Source of the DNA: a virus
DNA: 24,712 bases
IMG/VR virus record: IMGVR_UViG_3300020187_000205
Coordinates: 1-24,712 of that record
Strand: one strand, 5' to 3'
Positions 1 through 8,000 of the stretch are shown one piece after another. A program made the translations under genes and the position numbers. The notes beneath the pieces are model-generated. The model was not told the origin of the DNA. It did not search any database and worked only from the letters and a program-made list of their open reading frames with translations. The stretch's first letter is position 1; every line of letters starts with the position of its first letter.

Positions 1-1359
1 TATAATACCAATCTTGAAGATTCGGCAATTTATCAATGGGGCGGTAATGGATCCAGATTCAGTTTAACTCACCAACAACCAGGTGTTAGCAATGCTCAAT
101 ATGGTATTTGGTATGAAAGAAATAATGAGAGAATGGGGTTTGCTAATGATTGGACAGGTTTCCCAGCATTTCCTAACTTTACAGATAAATCAAGAGTTTT
201 AATAGATTGGAGTGGTCCAGTAGGTGATTCCGCATTAAAACTACAACAGGGCATGGGTCTACAAGTTGACGGTATCACCACACTAGACTCAACTGCGATA
301 GATGCTGGTTCATTTGGTAATGGATTAACGATACCGAACCTTGGCACTCAAACTACTAACACTGATGTTCTTACTATCAACGGTGATGTTGTAAGTAAGA
401 CTGCTTTCAGTGACATGTATGATGTTCCGAGTCTGCAATCAGTAACAGATGTTGGGTCAACGACTACCAACGATATTGAGATTAGTGATGCTTATCTATC
501 AGTAGTTAATACTGACGGTAGTTATGCTTTCAGAGCAAATGTCGCTAATTCCTTCAGCACATTCCAAGCAAATAACATATCTTCTGTAATATCGAAGACT
601 GGTATTATAGGAAATGGTGCGGCTGACGCTGCATATCATATTCATCGTTACGGTAACGTAACGCCTGGACCATATTTATTCTTGTCTAAAAGCAGAAGCA
701 ACGATTTGGTTTCCGCCGGTATTGTACAAAGCGGTGATAATTTAGGCACCATCGCCTTTGGTGGAAATGATGGAAACGGATTAACATCAATACCAGGCGC
801 AGAAATAAATGTAATAGCTGAGGGAACACCAGGCGCGGGTGACATTGCTGCCACAATGAATTTTTATAATTACTCGTCTGGTGTTAAAACTCAGACGATG
901 TCGGTTGCTCTGGATTCAGTCAGAGTAGACGGACAGTTCAGTGTTTTTCATGATACTGTTGGTGCGGATGTTCAGATTAATAAAACATCGCAAATACCCA
1001 TTCAGATTCATAATAATAAGACTGCAGCGTGGAATGCTTCTGGTTGGAAATCTGTTATTGAAACGAAGATGTTTTCTACGGACACAACTATTCATAGACA
1101 TTTTATCAATACATTAGATGCTTCGGGCGGTGCTGGTGATACAGTAACATATAATTCACAGTTGTTTGATATTAGCGGAACTATTCAATCGTATTCTTTC
1201 CAAACCGAATCTACTTTTGGATTTGATATTGGTGGATTGAAAATGTCACTAGATGCTAACAAAATGCAATTACAAACCGGTGTTCAACTACAAGATGCCG
1301 CAGGAGCAAATCTGGTTATTTACGATTCAGCAGGGGATGTCCTCTGGGGTAACGTATAA
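1..1359 (+). CDS. Fibre-like virion structural protein, 3' part (5' end outside window)
   Basis: Frame 1 is open from the first base to a TAA at 1357-1359, so about 452 C-terminal residues are visible. The ATG at 133 is internal, because the reading frame continues upstream of it without a stop. The product is rich in Gly, Ser, Thr, Asn and Asp, has almost no Cys and no membrane segment, and reads as a beta-rich fibre. It ends with the motif YDSAGDVLWGN, a C-terminal pattern I associate with tail-fibre-like proteins of marine T4-like phages (recollection, not searched). It sits directly before gp13, where T4 has wac (fibritin) and gp12, which supports a role as a virion appendage. No enzymatic motif is seen. 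The TATAAATA late promoter for the next operon overlaps its stop codon. The exact function and the N-terminal attachment domain cannot be judged from this fragment. Confidence 0.75.
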   Translation, partial: YNTNLEDSAIYQWGGNGSRFSLTHQQPGVSNAQYGIWYERNNERMGFANDWTGFPAFPNFTDKSRVLIDWSGPVGDSALKLQQGMGLQVDGITTLDSTAIDAGSFGNGLTIPNLGTQTTNTDVLTINGDVVSKTAFSDMYDVPSLQSVTDVGSTTTNDIEISDAYLSVVNTDGSYAFRANVANSFSTFQANNISSVISKTGIIGNGAADAAYHIHRYGNVTPGPYLFLSKSRSNDLVSAGIVQSGDNLGTIAFGGNDGNGLTSIPGAEINVIAEGTPGAGDIAATMNFYNYSSGVKTQTMSVALDSVRVDGQFSVFHDTVGADVQINKTSQIPIQIHNNKTAAWNASGWKSVIETKMFSTDTTIHRHFINTLDASGGAGDTVTYNSQLFDISGTIQSYSFQTESTFGFDIGGLKMSLDANKMQLQTGVQLQDAAGANLVIYDSAGDVLWGNV

Positions 1360-1362
1360 ATA
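1355..1362 (+). promoter_or_regulatory. T4-type late promoter (TATAAATA) for the gp13 operon
   Basis: This is an exact match to the T4 late promoter -10 consensus TATAAATA. It overlaps the stop codon of the upstream fibre gene and lies 18 nt before the ATG of gp13, with the Shine-Dalgarno-like AAAGGG between them. In T4 such sites are read by host RNA polymerase carrying gp55 and gp33, activated by the gp45 clamp. No other exact site is seen before 12747, so this promoter may drive gp13 through gp17. Confidence 0.75.
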
Positions 1363-1380
1363 AACGAAAAGGGTAGTTAA

Positions 1381-2139
1381 ATGGCGTTACCAAATTCTAG
1401 ACAAACTTTGATCGATCACTGCCTACGTAGGTTGGGCGATCCTGTAATCGAAATTAATGTCGATGAAGACCAGATACAAGACAAGGTCGATGACACTTTG
1501 CAGATGTATCAGGAATTTCATAGTGATGCAACATACAGAACTTATCTGAAACATTTGATTACTCAGGAAGATAAAGATAATGGATATATCCCAATATCTA
1601 CTAACGTTCTTTATATCTCACAAATGTTTCCGATTAATCAAGTTGGAGGCACGTCATCTATCGGAATGTTTGATGTTAAGTATCAAATGATGTTGAATAG
1701 TATGGGTGATTTTTTGAACTTTGGTGGTGGAATGTCATACTACTATCAGTTCGAACAGTATCTAAGTTTTTTAGATCAACTGCTTCAAGGCACTCCGCAA
1801 ACTACTTGGTCACGGCATCAAGATCGTTTGTATATTTGGGGTGAATGGTCTAACAAGGATCTTCAAGTAGGCGACTATGTCGTTGCAGAAATATATTCCA
1901 TAGTAGACCCTACTGTTCATACAAGCATTTTTAATGACATGTTTGTAAAAAATTACCTTACTGCTTCTATCAAACAACAATGGGGTATTAACATGTCTAA
2001 GTTTGAGGGCATGCAATTACCAGGTGGGGTTACCGTTAACGGTAGACAGATATTTGAAGATGCTAATGCAGAATTAGAAAAACTAGAAGAGAAATTGAGA
2101 ATCGAACAAGAGTTACCACCTGATTTTTTTGTAGGTTAA
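1381..2139 (+). CDS. 13: Neck protein gp13 (head completion / neck connector)
   Basis: This 252-residue protein resembles T4-like gp13, especially marine versions. The N-terminus has the typical CLRRLGDPVIEINVDEDQI stretch (residues ~15-33), followed by an acidic helix. A central aromatic segment follows around the YYYQFEQYL motif, and an RLYIWG motif lies near residue 146. In T4, gp13 and gp14 form the neck that seals the filled head and accepts the tail. T4 gp13 is about 309 residues, so this copy is shorter. The ATG is preceded by AAAGGG at good spacing and by a late promoter. gp14 starts three bases after its stop. The call rests on motif pattern plus the intact gp13-gp14-gp15 order, and no signal peptide or membrane segment is visible. 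Confidence 0.82.
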   Translation: MALPNSRQTLIDHCLRRLGDPVIEINVDEDQIQDKVDDTLQMYQEFHSDATYRTYLKHLITQEDKDNGYIPISTNVLYISQMFPINQVGGTSSIGMFDVKYQMMLNSMGDFLNFGGGMSYYYQFEQYLSFLDQLLQGTPQTTWSRHQDRLYIWGEWSNKDLQVGDYVVAEIYSIVDPTVHTSIFNDMFVKNYLTASIKQQWGINMSKFEGMQLPGGVTVNGRQIFEDANAELEKLEEKLRIEQELPPDFFVG

Positions 2140-2142
2140 CAA

Positions 2143-3060
2143 ATGGCAACAAATAAATATTTTTCTCAGGGTGCCAGATCAGAGCAACTCTTGTATGAAG
2201 ACTTGATTGTCGAGTCTTTAAAAATGTATGGGCAAGATGTCTATTACATGCCAAGAGATGCTGTCAATACCGACACTATTTTTGGTGACGAAACTTCTGC
2301 TATTTTCGATGACGCCTACAAGATTGAAATGTACATCGAAAATGTAGAAGGATTCGATGGCGAGGGCGACTTGTTTACGAAGTTCGGAGTAGAGATTCGT
2401 GACCAAGCAACCTTTGTAGTTGCTCGACGTAGATGGTTACAACAAGTAGCACCATACGAGCACGAAGAAGACACTAAACAATTTTTCAGACCAAGAGAAG
2501 GAGATCTTATTTTCCTTCCGTTGTCTGGTTCTATATTCGAAATACAAAAGGTGTTTGACGAAACTCCTTTCTATCAATTAAAAAATCTTCCAGTGTTTAG
2601 ACTTTCATGTGAACTGTTCGAATTCAGTGGTGAAAATTTTGAAACTAATATTGCAGAAATAGATAATGTAGAAATTTTTGGTCACCAACATCAAATGACA
2701 TTTGCCGAAGTTTTCACAACAGAGAATATGAATCTTCCGGGTGCTTTTGAAGTCGGTGAAAGAGTTCGACAAGTTCAAGGTGAAGGTCTTACTGCTTATT
2801 ATGTTTTTGGTGACGTTGTTAGTTATGACGCTTCGGACCCAGATGCAATAGTGCTAAGTATAACTAACATGAGCACTTCGGATGGACTGTTTCATTCGTT
2901 TAGCACAGTCGCAAGTGTAATAGGTTTAGAAAGTAATGCAGTAGGTATTCCTGTTACTGTTATTGAGAAAGAAATGAGTCAGAATCAAAATGATGTTTTC
3001 GAAGATGTTGCTGATGGTATCCTTGATTTTTCAGAATCTAATCCGTTTGGGAACCCATAA
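2143..3060 (+). CDS. 14: Neck protein gp14
   Basis: This 305-residue protein matches the gp14 neck family of T4-like phages. It shows the characteristic SEQLLYEDLIVESLKMYGQD stretch (residues ~13-32), the YYMPRD motif, and the near-invariant core IENVEGFDGEGDLFTKFGVE (residues ~65-85). It works with gp13 to close the packaged head and form the docking site for the tail. T4 gp14 is about 256 residues, so the extra length is probably in the C-terminal third (residues ~200-305), which I cannot match to a known motif. The start lies three bases after the gp13 stop, with AGGT as a weak ribosome site. The stop codon shares one base with the next start (TAATG), indicating translational coupling to gp15. 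Confidence 0.87.
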   Translation: MATNKYFSQGARSEQLLYEDLIVESLKMYGQDVYYMPRDAVNTDTIFGDETSAIFDDAYKIEMYIENVEGFDGEGDLFTKFGVEIRDQATFVVARRRWLQQVAPYEHEEDTKQFFRPREGDLIFLPLSGSIFEIQKVFDETPFYQLKNLPVFRLSCELFEFSGENFETNIAEIDNVEIFGHQHQMTFAEVFTTENMNLPGAFEVGERVRQVQGEGLTAYYVFGDVVSYDASDPDAIVLSITNMSTSDGLFHSFSTVASVIGLESNAVGIPVTVIEKEMSQNQNDVFEDVADGILDFSESNPFGNP

Positions 3061-5015
3061 TGTTAGGTAATTGGTTTTATCACGAAAGAATTCGTAAAGC
3101 AGTTGCGGTATTCGGATCATTGTTCAATAACATATATGTCGTTCGCCATAATAGCGCGGGTGATGTTATTAACGAGACCAAAGTTCCTTTATCTTACGCA
3201 CCTCGTCGAGATTTCATGGACAGAATTTCTGGCATGGAAATCGGTGAGCAACAAGAGCGACAGATTGCGATCAAACTTCCAAGGATGTCTTTTGAAATTT
3301 TAGCAATACAATATGATGCTGCTCGACAGTTATCTAAGGTAGGTGCAAGAACTATTGCGGGAACGTCCGACTCCACAAAGGCACGAAGGATGTACAATCC
3401 TGTTCCTTATAATTTACAATTTCAATTAAATGTATATGCTAGAAGTCAAGATGACGCGCTTCAAGTAGTCGAACAAATTATACCTTACTTTACTCCACAA
3501 TATACTGTAACAGTAAAACCTCTTACCGGATACGATATCACAGAAGACACGCCTATTAAACTTGATGGTGTGGTAATGCAAGACGATTATGAAGGGGCAA
3601 TCGAAACGCGAAGAACTATTATATACACGCTCGATTTTGAAATGAAAATTAACATGTATAAAGTCGTCGAATCGGCATCATCTATTATCAGAACAGTCGA
3701 AACAAGTCTCTTGGATTTCGATACCGGTGGTTTGCTTGCGTTCTGTAAAGTCGAGTCTAATATTTTGAGTGGAGATAGCGCAAGTCTTCCTTCTAATATA
3801 TTAGAAGATGCGGGGCAGACTGCGACTAATACTATATCGTTAAAAAATACCCTCAATGATATACAAGGTTACTCAATAATAACCGCGCCAGAGTTTGGCA
3901 CAGCAATTATAGATTCAGATGGAACGTGGACGTATACACCCAATCCAGATGCTTATGGACCAGACGCTTTTGTTGTTGGAGTAGATGTAGGGCAAAATGT
4001 AATAGAAAATATTAACATTGCTATCAATGGTCCGGTTAATGCTGGGGTTGATGATGCAGTAGACGATTCGTTCACACTGAATTACTCTGGCGCAGAAACC
4101 TTGACAATGAATGTTGCAAGCAACGATTTGTTTGAAACTGTAGGTGATATCACCCATACGGTGCAGTCACAACCCGCACAGGGAACAGTTACTATTATCG
4201 ACTCTCTTGCAGGGACTTTTTTATACACTCCACCAGCAGCACCCTTCGGCGGTACTGTTACTTGGCAGTATAGAGCAATCCCAGACGGTGCAGAAAACTC
4301 AGCAGAAGTGGGCGATGTTACAATAGTCGTTACAGACACTAGTAATATAGATGACGACTTTGCTAACGTAGTATTCTTAGTCAATGCTGTTGATGGTGAG
4401 AGTAGTCCTACAACATACGCAAGTGATGTTTCTACTTTTAATAATTCACTAGTCACAGTTAATGGTGTCCAAGCGGAAGCGGGATTGACTACATTATTCC
4501 AAGCAAAGTCAATGGAAGGAAATGGCACTAATGGCAGAATTGAAAGTACGTTCACAGGCACAGGCGGAGTATTAGGTGCTGGTGATTTCACCATGGAAGG
4601 GTGGTTTTACACGTTACAGTCAGGTAACTACGAGATGGCATCTACCCATTCAAATGAAGGGGTGAATGACGGTTTAGGGTTACAACAAATCGCAGTTACT
4701 CACGAAGTAAGAGTGATTAGAGGATTTAGTAATTTTGATACTTCTGGGACTCCATTAAATCTTAACGCATGGAATCACGTAGCAGTAACACGAGAAGGCA
4801 CTGACCTAAGAATTTTTGTCAACGGTGTTCTGGGACGTACTGTAACGAACGATACTCAAAATTATAGTTCAAACTTTTTGCAGATAATGGATGCATCCCG
4901 TAATGGGTCAGGCAGTGCCTGGGAAGGATTCATCGAAGATTTCAGAATCACAAAAGGTGTCGCACGATATACTGCGAACTTCTCTGTTCCAACACAAGCA
5001 TTTCCGACGAGCTAA
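3060..5015 (+). CDS. 15: Proximal tail sheath stabiliser / tail terminator gp15 fused to cadherin-like and LamG-like domains
   Basis: Residues ~1-215 are gp15-like: an N-terminal MLGNWFYHERIRK segment, LFNNIYV, the KVPLSYAPRRDFMDRI stretch, the LPRMSFEI motif, and VEQIIPYFTPQYTVTV (residues ~137-152). In T4, gp15 (272 residues) forms a hexamer that caps the tail tube and sheath and joins the tail to gp13/gp14. This protein has 651 residues. Residues ~255-325 and ~330-428 look like two cadherin/VCBS-type domains (TWTYTPNPDAYGPDAF; VASNDLF; FLYTPP). Residues ~432-651 look like a LamG/concanavalin-A-like domain, with FTMEGWFY, WNHVAVTREGTDLRIFVNG and FIEDFRITKGVARYT. The reading frame is continuous, so the fusion is real in this sequence. 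The start overlaps the gp14 stop by one base. The extension would place about six adhesive domains at the neck; that role is inferred. Confidence 0.83.
   Translation: MLGNWFYHERIRKAVAVFGSLFNNIYVVRHNSAGDVINETKVPLSYAPRRDFMDRISGMEIGEQQERQIAIKLPRMSFEILAIQYDAARQLSKVGARTIAGTSDSTKARRMYNPVPYNLQFQLNVYARSQDDALQVVEQIIPYFTPQYTVTVKPLTGYDITEDTPIKLDGVVMQDDYEGAIETRRTIIYTLDFEMKINMYKVVESASSIIRTVETSLLDFDTGGLLAFCKVESNILSGDSASLPSNILEDAGQTATNTISLKNTLNDIQGYSIITAPEFGTAIIDSDGTWTYTPNPDAYGPDAFVVGVDVGQNVIENINIAINGPVNAGVDDAVDDSFTLNYSGAETLTMNVASNDLFETVGDITHTVQSQPAQGTVTIIDSLAGTFLYTPPAAPFGGTVTWQYRAIPDGAENSAEVGDVTIVVTDTSNIDDDFANVVFLVNAVDGESSPTTYASDVSTFNNSLVTVNGVQAEAGLTTLFQAKSMEGNGTNGRIESTFTGTGGVLGAGDFTMEGWFYTLQSGNYEMASTHSNEGVNDGLGLQQIAVTHEVRVIRGFSNFDTSGTPLNLNAWNHVAVTREGTDLRIFVNGVLGRTVTNDTQNYSSNFLQIMDASRNGSGSAWEGFIEDFRITKGVARYTANFSVPTQAFPTS
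4353..5012 (+). other. LamG-like (concanavalin-A fold) domain at the gp15 C-terminus
   Basis: This covers residues ~432-651 of the gp15 fusion. The signature strands are AKSMEGNGTNGRIES, DFTMEGWFY, LNAWNHVAVTREGTDLRIFV, and the closing IEDFRITKGVARYTANF followed by PTQAFP. This arrangement is typical of Laminin_G_3-type domains in marine phage structural proteins, which are thought to bind glycans. Sugar-binding residues cannot be assigned by eye. Confidence 0.7.
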
Positions 5016-5024
5016 ATATAAACT

Positions 5025-8000
5025 ATGGCACACGATAATTTCATAGACAAGAAAAGACGAAGAATCAATCTGCGTGATGTGCATATTGAAAACGTTTTGC
5101 CTGAACATTTTGGTTCGTCATACCCAAAGTTTATCAATCTTTTAGAAAGATATTACGAATGGCAAAACCAATATGACGCAACTGAGTTGTTGAATCATTT
5201 ATTTGCTGCGCGTGATATTACCGAAACAGACCTGACGCTTCTTAACTTTATCGAAGATGAGTTGTTGTTAGGTGGAAGTTACTTCGAAGGGTCTGGTGAC
5301 AAACGGGCAGCAGCAAACTTTTCTAGTGTGTTGTTTCGTGCAAAGGGTTCTAAATATTCTATCGAATGGTTTTTCAGATCTTTCTTTAACCTTGATCCAG
5401 AAGTAATCTATACCAAAGAAAACGTTTTTCTTATTGCCGATGAAAACAATCCTTCGTCGTTGATATCTAAAATTGGTCCATCGTCATTAAGATATATCAC
5501 TAATGATAAACTCTATCAGACGTTTGCTATTCTTGTTCGTGCTGGAATTCCAGTAAACGAATGGAAAAAATTATTTAAATTATTTGTTCATCCTGCCGGT
5601 ATGTATTTGGGTGGAGAGGTGTTGTTAGAAAGTGTTGCTGATTTGAACCTGACCTCGCAGGGTTCTGGCGAAACTACTACATTAGAATCACCAGTTATAA
5701 CTCTCGCGCCATCACATGAACCTGTGCCAGAAGGTATTACTGTTACTTACACCGTAGGTGCAGGAACCTCGTTGAATGGAGCAGGAGCAACCGAACAAAC
5801 CTACCTATATCCCGGAACATATAAATGGTACTTAGAACATGTATCGACGGTAGATGATGACTTTGTTGTGGTACCTCCACAGATAGAGACACATACTCCT
5901 TCCATTGAAGCATCAAGTTTTGCTACCAAAGGAGATCGAATACTGTCAATCAATTCTGATCCGACTGGTTGGGAAGGATTTGATATCACAGGTCCAGGGA
6001 TTTTTCGTGGTACTAGTATCGTATCTGTTGTAGGCGGTGGTACAAACACTATTCAATTGTCTGATGGTATTACTTCTGATCTTCCTGCATTGACAGCGTT
6101 TACAGTTACAGGAGGTTGGGAAGATTTAGAAGTAACCGTTAAAACTGAATTGGGTTCGACTCCTCCTGCTGATGTTCCTGGTAAAGTTTACGACACCCCT
6201 ACTTCTGGATCGCTTTCGTTTCAAATAGCAAACGATTTCTTTTTAGCAGCAGAAGGTTTAGAAACATATAGGATTCATATACTGGATTGGTGTAATGCTC
6301 CTGTAAGAAATGAAGTACTTGATAACTTATATGGTATTGCAGATGTTCATTACATCGTATCTACTACGGAAGTCAACGAAGTTGGTTCTGTTGGTACTTC
6401 AATTAACATAACAGGAACTAATTTACCAGATGGAACCATTTATTACTATCTAACAGACGAAAATACTAGCAGCGGAATAAATCAGGTCGCAGATGCTAAT
6501 TTGACTGCAAATCCAAACGACTGGGATGCTGCACAACCCAATGCCTTTGGATTTAATAACAGACAACCTATTGTAGTATCATCAAATGCTGCAAGTTTTA
6601 CAGTATATCCTAAAAAAGATTATATAACAGAAGGGGATCAAACTTTTCGTGTTTTCTTAGTAGGACCAGCATCTTACAGTGATTATCATAACGATGCGAA
6701 TACAGTTGAACTTCTTGCATACTTACAACCTCCTGCTACTGGTTTAGACAATTTAACACCAACACAAGAAGAATCAGTTCAGCAAGGACAGTTGATTACA
6801 ATTAAGGACACTTCGGTTTATCCACAGTATGCTGTTTCTCAAAATAATATTACTGAGGGCGGTTCTATTGTTCCGACAATCACTGTAACAAACGAACACA
6901 ATCCAAACGGTGATTATTTTTACAATCAAAGCACAGAAACACTTACCTCTGATGGAGTGCTTTGGGAAATCCTTGATGACTTGGATGGAAGAATTACAAC
7001 TACCAGCGGAAGAATTGCTTTTAATGCAGCATCGCAAACACCAACATTATCTGCAACCACAGTAGATGGGTATTATAGAGGAACACAAACTTCAACGATT
7101 AGAATTACAAACCACGATGTTCCTGCTCAAATATCTACGAATACTTTTAACATGGTTGATGCTGCTCCTAGTGCTGCTGTAATCACCGGACCTACTGCTA
7201 TATCAGAAGGAGCATCTGGTTCGTGGACATTTACTCGAAAGAATACTGCGCCCGGAACAACTTATTATTGGTGGGTTACTGGGGCAGAAGACGCAGATTT
7301 TTCTTCTGTTCCAAGGACAGGTTCACGATCAACCTTGACAGTAGGCACAACTGCTGCTAGTATTACTGCTGGCGGCGATACCATGATCATGACATCCACC
7401 ATGGATCTTACTGCTGTCTTAGATCAACTTCCTCCGGAAGGCACACAAGCATTCACTGTGAATGTTTCCGATACTGTTGGCGGTGCCGCGATAGCAACCT
7501 TCGACTCTTCGATTACTGATGTTGTTCCTGTATATGAAGTTTTAACCTCGGCAGGATCATACACAGAAGGTAGCACTGTTGTTATTGGTTTGAATGTTAC
7601 TAACTCTGTTGGAGAAAATGTAGACTACGCAATTGAAGATGATGGCACTGGAAGATACAGTGTTGCTGGAGGAACTTTCGTCTGGAACGGATCAAGTTAT
7701 GCAAATCTAAATCTTCCTACAACTGTTCTTGCAACGGAAGAGGAGACTCAGACTATCACCATTACGGTTACAGGTCAGAGCACAGGAATACAAGATACAG
7801 TTGAATTCGATTTGACAGACCTTGTTCCAACATATGGATTGACTATTGCCTCACCTGTAACGGAAGGCAATGACATAACACTAGATTTGAGTGTAACCAA
7901 TTCTGTTGGCGAAACCGTTAGTTGGGCATTGACCGGAGATACTCAAGGACGTGCTAGTGCTTCGAGTGGTGACTTTACCGCACCGACTTATGATGACGTT

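Noticed and set aside
133-135. ATG at 133 as the start of the first gene
   Set aside because: The same frame is open upstream to base 1 with similar composition, and no ribosome site or gap precedes the ATG, so the gene begins outside the window.
4082-4594. 170-residue open frame on the minus strand inside the gp15 fusion
   Set aside because: It lies entirely within a well-supported + strand gene, has no ribosome site or promoter, and its composition mirrors the opposite-strand repeats.
5015-5024. ATATAAACT before the giant gene as a late promoter
   Set aside because: It matches only TATAAA of TATAAATA and lies directly against the start codon, leaving no room for a leader and ribosome site.
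5820-5827. TATAAATG-like sequence inside the giant gene as a late promoter
   Set aside because: It has one mismatch, sits deep inside a coding region and has no gene start nearby. It is expected by chance in AT-rich DNA.
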